Origin: Neurospora tetraspora
Lineage: Eukaryota > Ascomycota > Sordariomycetes > Sordariales > Sordariaceae
Direction of reading: 5' to 3'
DNA length: 64,000 nt
NCBI RefSeq assembly: GCF_033439725.1
Contig: NW_026944388.1
Span: 620,001-684,000 of the forward strand
Shown: piece after piece, positions 1 through 11,292 of the stretch
How the letters are laid out: every line of letters starts with the position of its first letter
How positions within the stretch are numbered: the stretch's first letter is position 1
Position numbers and translations under genes: made by a program
Notes under the pieces: generated by a model
Database searches by the model: none
What the model was told of the DNA's origin: nothing
What the model saw: only the letters and a program-made list of their open reading frames with translations

Positions 1-1649
1 AACTTGAACAAACTAGATACATATTCGAACCTTTTGTCTTCCAAGGTCCACGATGTCCACGATGGTCCATGGCATTTCCCGTTGCTACCCATTGCTTTTT
101 GAGGCGTGTTGAGGTGGAGAGTGGAGTATCTGGACGGTCATGTCGATTGAGACCGAACGGATGGCACTGACATGCGCTGCACTGCGCTGTACTGAGGATA
201 TCAAGGCGCGAGTGACATGCGCATAGCATTGCATTTTGAAAGTTGACAAGTCCTGACATCCAACATTCGGGGTAAAATATATGCGGCCAACTTCAATCCA
301 TTGGACTAAAACACCAAGGTTCCTACAAATAGTTCAAGTTGCAGTCAGGAAGAAACCAAAGGGTTCAAGTCTCGAACATACCAAGCACAATGCAAGCACG
401 GGTGTTGACCGCTGGGTAAACTGACTAACAGATGACAAGTCACTTCTGCTTGTTACACGTGCCAAAAGATACATGCCTCTTGATGGACAGGGGATCTCAG
501 CATGGCGCCTGCTTGCAATTGACGTGCGTGGTGGGCAATTAAACTGGCCTGCCGAGCCAGACCAAAGGAGCAGACACCGAATCCACCTTCACTCCCTTGG
601 TCCCCATCCATCTGCCAGAAAGCACCAATCACGCCCGTCTGTTCCTGGACCTTAATCCATTTGCTTGACTTGGACCCTTTCTCACCCCCATCAAGTGTTC
701 CAGTCTGTCTCTTCCCCTTTGCATACTAGTCTTTTTACTCTTCAGGATTTCCTTTTTATCTCTTGGATTGATCACTTTCCCTCGCTTCCGTCAATCCTCT
801 TCCTCCTCCTTTTTCCCCGTACCTCCCTAGAACTTGGTCTCTTCCGTTCTTGTGGCTTTCTTTTTTAGGAGAGACCGCTTCTTCAGTCTTCCACTTCTGG
901 GGCCCCGTAGCCTTGCAAAAACCAACCAAGGTCTCGATCCACTCCGACTTCTGGAGTGCCTCGCCCTTTTTTGCAAGCTTTGCTCTTCCTTCGACAAACA
1001 CTCGTTGCCAAGTATCGTCTTGCTAATTACACCCTATACAACACTTCACTTCTTCCCCTCGGGACGAAACGAACCCCCCGACAAGATCCAAGTCTCCGTT
1101 CTCGACTCGATTTCCCCCGGTTCGCTTCTTCTGCCACGGTGTGAAGATTTACCACCTCGCCTTTACTCGACATTCGCTTGGAGAGAGAAAGAGAGACAGA
1201 GATTGGTCGATTACGATAGCGATATTTAATAGCTCTATACAAAATCTTCCTTTGTTCGGCTTCGACACGCTAGGATCGATCCCCTCCCCGAATCGACCAA
1301 CCCCTTTCGGCCCCCCTGCCGCGAAGCAATTGTCTTTGCTCCAAAGAGACGAGAACAAAACCAATCCGGCCGCCGTCGTCCTCGACCTCTCCCGGCTGCC
1401 TTGGCACTCGACCGTTTCTTTCTCTGAATCCGGCTTGCCCCTTTGCTTCAGTTCGGGGCTTCGACAATACATAACCGCGACACTTCGAATACCTTTTGTT
1501 TCGCCAGCGTTGCGGAGCACCACGGTGACAGGTTTCATTCCGTATATTCTTCTCGGTCGTGCCTTTACCAGGGGCACGTTTAATCCTTCAAGACGGCGGT
1601 TATATCTCACCTCACTCGGGACTCTTCTGTCCCGGCGCACCTTCTCGGG
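1..1649 (+). promoter_or_regulatory. Upstream region and CT-rich leader of the Nrd1-type gene
   Basis: No gene is supported here. From about position 660 the plus strand becomes strongly pyrimidine-rich (runs of TCTT, CCTC and TTCC), which is typical of promoters and 5' untranslated leaders of filamentous fungi, so transcription of the downstream gene probably starts several hundred bases before its ATG. Several short upstream reading frames lie in this leader (for example one ATG frame from 1141 that overlaps the start of the main gene), so upstream-ORF control is possible but unproven. Positions 1-650 hold nothing I recognise. Confidence 0.4.
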
Positions 1650-4031
1650 ATGCAGGACTATTCAGGTCACCAGGGTGGGCACAACGGCCAGGGCCGCTTC
1701 GGCCATGCCTCCAAGCCTTCCAACAGCGACACCGGCTTCTCCCACGGCGCCTTCACTTCCAACATCTCCGGCTTCGCTGAAAGGCACCCCCGCCGCGGCA
1801 ACATTCCTTCGATCAACACGCAGCCCATGCAGCAGCAGAACTCTCACCACAACCACAACGGTGCCGATCTGACCAGCCCCGGTACCGCCTTCGACATGCA
1901 GTTCACTCCTTTGCTGCCCTCTACCCTTCTCGTCGGGAGCCCCTTCCAGCCGGGCACCCCCGCTGGCTTCGCTAGCCCCCAATTCCAGAGCATTCCTGCC
2001 TTCCAACAGCAGCAGCAGCAGGGTTACCAGTCGCAGAACGGCGCCGCCAGCCCGGTCCAGCAACACATCTCCCCCCAGATGTACCAGCCCATCGTTTCAC
2101 CCTCCGCTTACGGCGCCCCTCAGTTCTACGCCCCTCAGTCGCCCACGGCTTCTTACAACAACATGGCGCAGATGCAGATGCCTGTCCAGCCGCAGTCTCC
2201 GGTCAACATGGGCCCAGGCATGGTTACCGGTACCAGCCGTACCGTTTACCTTGGCAACATTCCCCCTGACACCTCTGCTGAGGAGATTCTTGGACATGTT
2301 CGCAGCGGTCAGATCGAGTCCGTGCGGTTGCTCCCGGACAAGAACTGCGCTTTCATTTCTTTCTTGGACGCGAGCTCCGCCACGCATTTCCACTCTGATG
2401 CCATCTTGAAAAAGCTCTGCATCAAGGGGCAGGATATCAAGATTGGCTGGGGCAAGCCTTCGCAGGTTCCTACCTCGGTCGCTCTCGCTGTTCAGCAGTC
2501 TGGAGCCTCTCGCAACGTTTACCTTGGCAACCTGCCTGAGGAGGTCGCAGAGGAGGAGCTGCGCGAGGACCTTGGAAAGTTCGGCGCCATTGACACCGTC
2601 AAGATTGTCAAGGAGAAGAACATTGCCTTTGTGCACTTCTTGTCCATTGCCAATGCTATCAAGGCCGTTGCCCAGCTTCCCCAGGAGCAAAAGTGGGCGG
2701 CTCCGCGCCGTGTGTACTATGGCAAGGACAGATGCGCCTACGTCTCCAAGACCCAGCAGCAGAACGCCGCTCAGTACCTTGGCATCTCACCGGGTTATGC
2801 GCACATGCTCAGTGGTGCGGATCGTGATTTGATTTCTAGCGCCCTGGCTCAGCAGTCCGTCGCTGCCGCCGCCGTCGCTACTACCGCTGGCGGTCTTAAC
2901 AACCTTGGAAACCGCACCATCTACCTCGGCAACATCCACCCCGAGACTACCATCGAGGAGATCTGCAATGTCGTCCGTGGAGGTCTGTTGCACCACATTC
3001 GCTACATCCCCGATAAGCACATTTGCTTCGTTACCTTCATCGACCCTACTGCGGCCGCTTCCTTCTTCGCCTTGAGCAACCTCCAGGGCTTGATGATCCA
3101 CAACCGCCGGTTGAAGATTGGCTGGGGCAAGCACTCCGGCGCTCTCCCCCCCGCGATTGCTCTGGCTGTCAGCGGTGGCGCTTCTCGTAACGTCTACATC
3201 GGCAACCTTGACGAGACGTGGACCGAGGATCGCTTGAGGCAGGACTTCTCCGAGTATGGCGAGATCGAGCTCGTCAACACGCTTCGTGAGAAGAGCTGCG
3301 CGTTTGTGAACTTTACCAACATCGCCAACGCCATCAAGGCTATCGAGGCCGTCCGGTCCAAGGAGGAGTACAGGAAGTTCAAGGTGAACTTTGGCAAGGA
3401 CCGCTGCGGCAACCCGCCCCGTCAGATGCAGCAGCAGAACAATTCCCGCGACAACCAGGTACCCTCGCCCCAGGTGAACGGTGCCAGCCAGAACGGAAAC
3501 TCGCCTACTTCCAACGGTGCTCCGGGTCTCCCTGCCCTGTTCAGCCAGCACAACCCATTGACCATGTACCTTAACCACGTCAGTCAGCAGGCTCAGCATC
3601 ACCAGCAGGCCCACCAGCAGTCTCTTGCCCCTTACCAGGCCGCCCTCTTCGGCACCGCCTCATCCTCGCCTAACGAGCAGCTCGGCATGAGCCTAGAGGT
3701 TCCTCAGGGTCCTTCCATGTCCGGCCACCAGCAGTCTGCCAGCATCTCGAACGTCAATGGCTTCATGTCCAACGGCTCTGGCGCCCCCACGATGAACGGT
3801 CTGCTTGCTCCCGGACGTTCTTCGCACAACCGGGCTGTGAGCTTGCCCGTCCTTGCCCCTGGCTTCGAGAACGGCGGTACCAGCCCCAACAGCCTTCATG
3901 GTAGCAATGAGGGTAACGGCGAAAGGCGTGGGCACCAATACCAGGCCAGCTACGGCGGTATGGGTGCCGGATTTGGTTTGGCCATTCAGGGAAACCTTAA
4001 TCAGTGGGTTGAGGAGGAGGTCGCTAACTAA
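1650..4031 (+). CDS. nrd1: Four-RRM RNA-binding protein, Nrd1 type
   Basis: Single-exon 793-aa protein. The N-terminal 190 residues are low-complexity and rich in Gln, Asn and Pro, with a conserved-looking patch FTPLLPSTLLVGSPFQPGTP near residue 85. Four RNA recognition motifs follow at about 197-270, 288-361, 421-495 and 513-585. Their RNP2 strands read TVYLGNI, NVYLGNL, TIYLGNI and NVYIGNL, and the RNP1 strands read NCAFISFL, NIAFVHFL, HICFVTFI and SCAFVNFT. RRMs 1 and 3 each end in the signature KIGWGK. The C-terminus is a 200-residue disordered Gln/Asn/Ser tail. This layout matches fission yeast Nrd1, an mRNA-binding repressor of sexual differentiation under MAP-kinase control; that role is known for the family and only inferred here. 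Several SP/TP sites in the N-terminal part could be MAPK targets. The start is the first ATG of the open frame after a long CT-rich leader. Confidence 0.9.
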   Translation: MQDYSGHQGGHNGQGRFGHASKPSNSDTGFSHGAFTSNISGFAERHPRRGNIPSINTQPMQQQNSHHNHNGADLTSPGTAFDMQFTPLLPSTLLVGSPFQPGTPAGFASPQFQSIPAFQQQQQQGYQSQNGAASPVQQHISPQMYQPIVSPSAYGAPQFYAPQSPTASYNNMAQMQMPVQPQSPVNMGPGMVTGTSRTVYLGNIPPDTSAEEILGHVRSGQIESVRLLPDKNCAFISFLDASSATHFHSDAILKKLCIKGQDIKIGWGKPSQVPTSVALAVQQSGASRNVYLGNLPEEVAEEELREDLGKFGAIDTVKIVKEKNIAFVHFLSIANAIKAVAQLPQEQKWAAPRRVYYGKDRCAYVSKTQQQNAAQYLGISPGYAHMLSGADRDLISSALAQQSVAAAAVATTAGGLNNLGNRTIYLGNIHPETTIEEICNVVRGGLLHHIRYIPDKHICFVTFIDPTAAASFFALSNLQGLMIHNRRLKIGWGKHSGALPPAIALAVSGGASRNVYIGNLDETWTEDRLRQDFSEYGEIELVNTLREKSCAFVNFTNIANAIKAIEAVRSKEEYRKFKVNFGKDRCGNPPRQMQQQNNSRDNQVPSPQVNGASQNGNSPTSNGAPGLPALFSQHNPLTMYLNHVSQQAQHHQQAHQQSLAPYQAALFGTASSSPNEQLGMSLEVPQGPSMSGHQQSASISNVNGFMSNGSGAPTMNGLLAPGRSSHNRAVSLPVLAPGFENGGTSPNSLHGSNEGNGERRGHQYQASYGGMGAGFGLAIQGNLNQWVEEEVAN

Positions 4032-5762
4032 GATCTCTCTGGGCGTCAATGTCGATGTGATAAAAACTTTTGAAGCTTCTCGAATCGATCAGTAGGGTAA
4101 TATACGGTGTCGGGGGTTGTGTTGTGTTGTGCATTCGCAAAGAGAGAGAGATACTACATGATTAAGCATTTGGGATCAGCGACAAAGGGAAATACTATAC
4201 AAATGGATAGGCAGGCAGGCAGGCAGGCAGGCGGTTTTATTACACTTGCAACAAATGAATGAGCTAGGAGTGTGTGTATACGAATCGTTCGCGAGCCATT
4301 TACGAAGGTCACTGCAGGGGAAGGAATTGGAAGGGAAGGGATGGCAAGGGAAGATGGGTTTCGGAAAGAAAATGAAGATTGAAATATCCTGTTGTAATTT
4401 TTTTCTTTCCTTCCATTCATGTTTTGGTCCTTTTTCTCTCATACTTGCTTCGTTGTTTATGTTATGTTTTTTGTTGTTGGATTGGATTCAGTCACAGAAG
4501 AAGCGGAAGTCTATATGAAGGAATCATCACACGTTTCATCACACAAAGCTGGTTCTACTTTGCTCTGCGTTATGGAGGGCCGCTTTGGTACACTCTCTGT
4601 CTCCGTTATTGATGCTTGATGTTTTTGCTAAGTACCCTCTGGCTTATCTTACTGCTTCTTCCATTGAGGCGGTTGATGTCATCTTCGGTCGGCTTTCCTG
4701 GCTCATGGCTCACTCGGCCTTTCTTATAAGAGATACATACCCCCAGAGCCACTACTCACCTAGACAGTTGCGGTTGGTGCAGCGTAGAGGTAGCTGCTCA
4801 GATTGCCTGGATAGTTTAGAGTAGAAGAGAGAGAGAACAGAGCAGAAGAAGAGCGGGTTAGAACAGCGGGTAAGGGTAGTAGTAGTAGAAGTAGTAAACA
4901 GTAGGAAGGGGTGTAGGCAGGTAGGCAGGTAGGTGTCTCGACGGAGTGTCTGTCTGACTGACTAACTGGGTAATAAATAGGAGTAAATAGATCGAAATGG
5001 GTCGTCGGGATCGGTCGAGATGGGAATGTGAAATAAGTAAGAGAGAGAGAGAGAGAGTATAGTGCCCTCACTGACTTATGTACACCGGCTGGCTAGAGAT
5101 AAGTCGAGTTGAAAATAACACGCTCGAAATACGAAACACCCAGTTGTAAACATATCATATCCATCGTCTTATTCCAACCACCTTGGTTGGCACAACTCAC
5201 AAACTGTTAAAGGAAACAGAACCTGTAGGACTGAAACCAAATCTAGGTACAGGTAGGTATAGGTATAGGACGCTTTTTTTCTCTTTGTGTATCTATCACC
5301 AAGTAAGTAAACCAAGCGTAAGCAGGTACGGTGAGTGTGTAGGTGAAATTCAAGTCTATAAGCACCATTTCTTCAACCATCCATCCTCTTTCCCATTGTT
5401 CCATTCATTGTTTTCCCTTTCTGAAGGTCATTATCATTACCATTACCATTCATTCGTTACTTACCGATTGCTTGTCTCGTCTCGTCTCGTCTCCTCTCTC
5501 GTTGTTTCTCAATCTCCTCAATCTTCTCAATGCCATTCCTTCCTTCCCTCCTCGTGCCCGCACCTGACTGATAACGCTGCTTCCAGTCTTTTTGTTGTTT
5601 TCCTCCTTGTCGGAGATCTCTAAGCGTAACCAATCAATGATCCCAAGAAGTCTCTTTGAACCGACTCAAGTGTAGGGATCTATCTCTTCAACTCTTTCAA
5701 CTCTTCTTCCACTCTAGTAAGAGTTCTCTAGAACTCCTGCTCAACCCTGATTGATCAAAAAC
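4032..5762. other. Convergent intergenic region
   Basis: This is the space between two convergent genes and should contain both 3' untranslated regions. I see only short, unconvincing reading frames, simple-sequence tracts (AGGC near 4210, GTAGTA near 4880, GAGA near 5045) and a T/C-rich stretch around 5390-5560. Confidence 0.5.
4209..4232. repeat. (AGGC)6 microsatellite
   Basis: Six perfect tetranucleotide units in the presumed 3' untranslated region of the Nrd1-type gene. Confidence 0.9.
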
Positions 5763-7584
5763 TCAAGGATGACCAGCCCACTCAGGCTCACCACTAGGAG
5801 GCGTAGCCGGCTGGCCCAAGTTCATTCGGCACTGCTGCTTCCAATCTTGGGGGGTGAATTTGTCGACTATTGATTTGAAGGCGGTCTGTGTCATTTTACT
5901 CATGCGACGTTAGCATATAACTCTCTCGTAACATAGTAACACAAGTGGTAACTAACGGGAAGTAACGACTTGGCAGGGGAACACTGGACATAAAGGGGTC
6001 CAAATCATAAGGGGTCCCAAGTCCAAGTTAAACACACACACACACAAAAAGGGGGAAAATGCGGGAAAATGATAAGGATAACAAACAACGTACCAAAGTG
6101 CAAAAGGATTCGTCCCCCTCCAAATGGTTCCCCGGCGCCTTGCACCCCGGAATCGTCACCGGCTCGTCGTTGTACCGCATGCGAACGTAGTATCCGTCCA
6201 GCTTGGATCTTTCCGACGAAGTTAGGTACTCGGAGGGTTTTCTACGGATGCCCGAGGCTTGTTGCTGGTTGGATGATGAAACAGCGCTGCCGGGGAACAT
6301 GGACTCCCACCAGCCGCGTTTTGCTGGTGTTACTACTGCCGAGATGTGGTCTGAAGGAGAGTTGCTATCCGCCTTACGGAATAGCTCAATGGCAATGTGG
6401 CTAGTGAAGGGCGGCCAGCTGCTGCTGTCGTGCGCGCCTAGACTGGCGAGCATTCCCGCCAGCGTGGTGTCGTGACACCCCGAGAGACCGAACTTGATGT
6501 CGGAGGCTGAGGGGTCGGAGGTATCTGATTTGGTGTTGACGGGATTTGAGGAATTCTTCGTGCGCTCGGCACGACTAACCATTCTCTCAACAATGTCGCC
6601 CAACAACCCACCCATTCCCAACATGCGATACTCGCGCGACTCGTTGAAGCCCGCAAACCACTCGTCACTGGCAATCCTCTCCAAGATTTCGCGGGCCTTG
6701 TAATCGTAGAACTCCTCCGGCAGCCGAGTGTGCGGACCATGAGCCAGACTGGCGTTCACGGTGTCCATGATGCCCGACAGACGCGGGCGTGAGTCAACGG
6801 CAACGCGCGGGCTGTTAGCCGGCATCCACTTGCCGTAGACTTTATTCAGGTATTTCATGTCCTCGGTGGCGTTCCACCTGTCTGCCGCGCGCTGGGCGAA
6901 GGCTCTTGAGAGGGCTGCAAAGCGTCGACAGTTGCCGTCGTTAGGGTACAGCGTCTCGTCACCGGGACCCCGGGTCAGCACGGTGGGCACGGGAAACTTG
7001 CCCGTCTCCGGATCGGGTTCGCGCGTCGAGGGCGGGTACAAAGCCTGGAAGGTCTGATGCATGGACTCGAGCGCGCGGGGCACATTAGTCGACCGCAGAT
7101 AGAAGTCGTCCGTGGAGCTGATGGTTTCGGGTAAAAAGCCGAGGCGGTCGACGTAGAGCTTGCGGAGGCGCATGCCTAGTCGCGAGGTGGACTGGCGGCC
7201 GAGGTCCGTCAGCATGCCGAAGTCGCAGACGTCGTCGAGTTCGTGGCCGGGCCCTTTGGCTACCACGGGCTCGTCGTTGGGGCCAAAGGTCTCGAGACGC
7301 CGCTTCCATTCGACCGTGTGCCAGGGGGCGTTTCCGCTAGTTGGCATTACCGGGTCCTTGGGTCTGTTCTCGCCGTTTAAGTCGAGCATTATCGACTTCA
7401 TCTGGCGGACGCTGGCGCAGTAGGGCCAGAAGGGCTTGAGACCGGCGTTTTGGAAGCGGGCGGTTACGGGGGTGCGTTCGCCGTGGCGCATGAGGATCTG
7501 GACTTGTTGGAGCTGGAGGCCGGATGGGTAGAGCTTCTTGAGCTCATGGTCGGTGTAGGGAGGACGGGGAGTGAGAGAGGTCAT
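5763..7584 (-). CDS. Histidine acid phosphatase family protein
   Basis: Two exons, 7584-6094 and 5885-5763, joined by a 208-nt intron (donor GTACGT, acceptor CACAG) in phase 0, giving 537 aa. The intron is inferred because reading through it replaces a family-like C-terminus (TAFKSIVDKFTPQDWKQQC) with low-complexity sequence. The phosphohistidine motif RHGERTP is at residues 33-39 and the proton-donor motif HD (GCHDTT) near residue 370, so both catalytic signatures of histidine phosphatase clan 2 are present. There is no N-terminal signal peptide, so the enzyme is probably intracellular, unlike secreted phytases and acid phosphatases; lysophosphatidic-acid-type phosphatases of this clan are a possible match. 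The substrate cannot be read from sequence. The ATG has a good context (CCACCATGA). It is divergent from the PPR gene. Confidence 0.88.
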
Positions 7585-8286
7585 GGTGGGAAGTAGGTTA
7601 GGAGGTTAGGATGTCTAGGTCGTCAAGATATGGGGTCGTAGGTGTAGCAGAAGGGGGCCGATATGGATGGAGGTCTAGGAGGTAATAAAGCTTGGGGAAG
7701 ACGGGGTGGATGGTTGTTCTTATAGGATTTAGAGGTACAGTCGATCCGAATCACGACCCATGATGGTGAGTCGACAGGTTGATAGGTGAATGGCTGGCTG
7801 GTCGAGTGAAGAGAAGACCTGCGTCGTGGCGTGCGCCCATAATGAAACCTGGAGGTCTGCCTGTCTCCGCATTGAGTAATCGATTATACTGGACGAGAGG
7901 TAAACATTCGCTAACACGGCTGCTGGACAACAGAGCCATGACGTACCAACAGCAACTCGAAACTCCATTTCAGACGGCAAGGAGACCCCAACCTGGAGGA
8001 TTACCCAGAGCAGAAACACACTTTCAACCCTAACCCTTCTTAACAGTCGATGCCGTGGTCGGGGTTGCGTGGGGCTTCCTCCACATCGGGAGGGGAAGTG
8101 TCCCGCATCGAGTTCCGCTTCCCCAAGAAATTCAGGAGCCGAGTTCGACAAGTTCCACTTCTCCCCCGTCTCCGCGCCCCGGCGCCAGCTCCTCTCCTCG
8201 ACTCCTCCACAACTGCGTGTCCACTCCTTCGTCCACGACATCACCAACTGAGGACATCAGCTTCACACACTCGTTTGCCACAGACC
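7585..8286. promoter_or_regulatory. Shared divergent promoter (acid phosphatase / PPR)
   Basis: About 700 bp separate the two start codons. In the PPR direction the reading frame is open without a stop from an ATG at 8050, but the text between 8050 and 8286 is a CT-rich leader rather than obvious protein. No clear TATA box or known operator was recognised. Confidence 0.4.
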
Positions 8287-10989
8287 ATGAGGGACCTGGG
8301 CCACGTCTGCCTGAGATGTCGTACTCAGCTCCTCGTCGCGACTCAAGCCGCCGGCCGTCCGCGAGCTCCTCGCCAGCCACCATCGCAGTCGCCATCATGT
8401 CGTTCCACCTACAGCTATACCACTGCAGCCCCCAATAACGCCGCCCAAGTCCACCAAGAAGTCGGATCCCCTGCGCAGTCACAGCAACAGAGGCAAACGG
8501 CGCCGCAACACAGAAGAGATGGAGCATGGAAGGCACCTACCAAGACCAGATTCAACCGCAGCCATGCTTCTGCTCATCCGTCAGACGGCCACGGCGAGGG
8601 TTCTCAACTGGTAGCCATGTTCAACGACATAGTCCACGATGTGCCTCAACCTAGCGACATCACCATTTCCGATATTGACTTGTTGGCCTTGGGAGGCCGG
8701 ATGGACGCCAAGATCAAAGACAACAACTCGTCCTGCGCCAACGCCTTCAAGTTCTTCAAAAAAGAGATCTATCCCTTGATCAAGGCCATCTCGGCAATAC
8801 CAACTCGCAAAGTCCCGAAACCCGTCTTGCGCTCCATACGCGACCTGCTGCTGCCTCGCATCTTGATCGAAAAGACGGGAAACGTCCACGCGCCCGAGCT
8901 CCCATTGACGGCCCATATCACCGAAATCATGCTCGAACTCGACGCCTTCGATCCTATATACTGGTCTCCTCTCATCATTGAGATGATCGAGTCGGTCTAC
9001 CGCATCAACCCATCTCCTGACCGTTACACCAAAATTAACGAGTACGAAAGTGCAATGGCACGCCGTGATCTCGTCCTCTTCGATCTCGCCGCCACGTGGA
9101 AACACTTTACCAAGCATCGGTTGCCTCGCACCATAGTAAAGGACCTCCGACCGGCGAGTGGGTCCAAAGCAAATGCGAAAGTGCACACCAAGGAGCAATT
9201 CTCTGAAGGATTCAGGGGCCTCGAACGTATAATGCACAACACCTTGGGCAGTCACGGAAGTAGCGAGAATGCGCTTCACATATCGACCTGGGCAGCTTTT
9301 GGCTCATATACTTTACTGACTGACCCTGTCAGGTGCTCACGTCTAGCAGCCAAAGAAGCAGGTCCCTTTTTGGAGGTCATGGGCAAGATATTGGCCGTGG
9401 TTACGACCCTAAAACCTACCGACTTTGATCCGGTTACGAGACGATACCCCATGCTACACGCATACATCAAGACGCAGTCACACCTGGGTTCTTTTCTGAC
9501 AAGCACTCTAAACCGCTCTGCTCGGCAGGTACATCCAATACTTCAAATCAAGGCGACCGTTGAACAAGCTATACTCAAGAAAAACTTGGGACTGTTATAT
9601 TCAGCCTGGATTCAGCTTTGGGGCGAAGAAGAGTCCCCTGATCCGTCCAAGCTGCGGTCCTACCATGAAAACGCAAAGATCTTCGACAAATTTATATATG
9701 GCTTCATGGCATTGCGGCGGCCCCAAATGTCCATCGATGTCTGGAACAAAATGGAAAAGGCTGGCATAAAGCCGACTATTGAGACTTGGACCTCCATGCT
9801 TCAAGGCGCTACCATGTCCCACAACGTTAGCGGTATCAAGACCATCTGGGAAAGACTGATAGCCTCCGGAATACAACTGGACTCGGTCGTCTGGACGGCG
9901 AGGATAAGCGGGCTAATCAATAACGGAGCCGTTACCGAGGGGCTTAAGGCGCTCGACGAGATGGCCGACAAGTGGAAAAACCAAGTTAAATACCCCAAGC
10001 AAGCCGTCAAGCCATCCATCGAGCCCGTCAACGCCGCCGCCGTCGCCCTCATCCGACTTGAGCGGGACGACCTCGCCGCGGACGTGCTCCGCTGGGCGGC
10101 CAAACAGGGCATCCGCCCCAACATCTACACCTTCAACACGCTCCTGCAGCGTCTGGTGCGCACCAACAAGTACGACGAGACCGTCGCCCTCCTCGAGAGC
10201 ATGAAGCAGGCCGAGATCGAGCCCGACGGCGCCACCTTCACCATCCTGCTCGAAAAGGCGCTCAAAAACCTCCACCGGCAGACGCCCGAGGAGATCACAT
10301 CGACGGTCGGCGAAGTGATGCGCATGATGGAAAGCTCCGGCGTCATGGAGAACATGATCATCTACGCCAAGGCCATTTACCTCCTACTCCAAGAAGGCGA
10401 CCGGGCCACGACGGCCGTCAACGCCGTGCTCGCGCACATTTGGTCCCAAGGGCTCGAGCTCACCTCGCACATCTACACCATGCTAGCCGAGCACTACTTT
10501 GGCCGCGATCCGCCCGACACCAAGGCCGTGACGGCCCTGATCGACAACCGCCGCCTGCACCTGAACGAAAACATCGACCACATCTTCTGGGAGCGCGTCA
10601 TCAAGGGCTACAGCCGGGCCAACGACCCCGTAAAAGCCGAGGAGATCTTCTGGAAGGTGTTCAATGCCGGCATGACCGAGTTGACCATGGACGCCATGTT
10701 CGAGTTGCTGGCGGCCATGCTGCGCCGCCAGGGCATGCTGGAGAGCGCGGCCAAGCTGGTGGCGGCGCTGAACCCGATCAAAGTGGCGGTCACGCCCGAC
10801 CAGGTGCTGGCGAGCAGGGACGTGGAGGAGCCGGCGGAGCGGGAGGCGAGGCATGCGAGGATGAAGAACGAGAGGTTTTGGAAGCACCGGTTTTGGCATT
10901 TGGCGTATAAGGGCGGGTTGATGTCGGATGATTTGCTGGAGGCGTTTGAGAGGGCGCATGAGATCGGATCAGAGGGAATTGGGGGGTGA
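8287..10989 (+). CDS. Mitochondrial pentatricopeptide repeat (PPR) protein
   Basis: Single exon. I chose the ATG at 8287 (900 aa) over the in-frame ATG at 8050 (979 aa), because the shorter form opens with MRDLGHVCLRCRTQLL followed by an Arg/Ser/Pro-rich stretch, a common fungal mitochondrial presequence. PPR-like helical pairs are visible from about residue 490 (KPTIETWTSMLQG, then QLDSVVWTARISGL) and most clearly near residue 609 (RPNIYTFNTLLQRL, then EPDGATFTILLEKAL). A charged helical C-terminus follows. PPR proteins bind organellar RNA and act in processing, stability or translation of specific transcripts; the target here is unknown. Codons after about 10000 become GC3-rich compared with the first half, with no frame break. 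It is convergent with the Mtw1 gene, about 300 bp from stop to stop. Confidence 0.85.
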   Translation: MRDLGHVCLRCRTQLLVATQAAGRPRAPRQPPSQSPSCRSTYSYTTAAPNNAAQVHQEVGSPAQSQQQRQTAPQHRRDGAWKAPTKTRFNRSHASAHPSDGHGEGSQLVAMFNDIVHDVPQPSDITISDIDLLALGGRMDAKIKDNNSSCANAFKFFKKEIYPLIKAISAIPTRKVPKPVLRSIRDLLLPRILIEKTGNVHAPELPLTAHITEIMLELDAFDPIYWSPLIIEMIESVYRINPSPDRYTKINEYESAMARRDLVLFDLAATWKHFTKHRLPRTIVKDLRPASGSKANAKVHTKEQFSEGFRGLERIMHNTLGSHGSSENALHISTWAAFGSYTLLTDPVRCSRLAAKEAGPFLEVMGKILAVVTTLKPTDFDPVTRRYPMLHAYIKTQSHLGSFLTSTLNRSARQVHPILQIKATVEQAILKKNLGLLYSAWIQLWGEEESPDPSKLRSYHENAKIFDKFIYGFMALRRPQMSIDVWNKMEKAGIKPTIETWTSMLQGATMSHNVSGIKTIWERLIASGIQLDSVVWTARISGLINNGAVTEGLKALDEMADKWKNQVKYPKQAVKPSIEPVNAAAVALIRLERDDLAADVLRWAAKQGIRPNIYTFNTLLQRLVRTNKYDETVALLESMKQAEIEPDGATFTILLEKALKNLHRQTPEEITSTVGEVMRMMESSGVMENMIIYAKAIYLLLQEGDRATTAVNAVLAHIWSQGLELTSHIYTMLAEHYFGRDPPDTKAVTALIDNRRLHLNENIDHIFWERVIKGYSRANDPVKAEEIFWKVFNAGMTELTMDAMFELLAAMLRRQGMLESAAKLVAALNPIKVAVTPDQVLASRDVEEPAEREARHARMKNERFWKHRFWHLAYKGGLMSDDLLEAFERAHEIGSEGIGG

Positions 10990-11292
10990 GAAGGGAGATG
11001 GGGGTGGTGTGTAATGTTTATATGTGTATACATATTGTATAACAACAACTGCATATATCCTTGTTTTGGCTATGTAGCATCTTTTCGAGGGACAGTTATC
11101 AATTAGGTTTCCACGAAGACTTGAACTGGCATTGCATCATTGGCTCAAGCGCATCAATCATAATCTCCACATAACTTTTTTCATAGACCATTGATATATC
11201 CTTCTGAAGCCAAACCCTCCATTAGGAAAACGTAAACCCCAAAACACCTGCTTATACAATAAAATAAAAACAACATGCTTGGTATAAAACAC

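Noticed and set aside
8050-8286. N-terminal extension of the PPR protein from an upstream in-frame ATG
   Set aside because: The extension resembles a translated CT-rich leader, while the ATG at 8287 begins a typical mitochondrial presequence.
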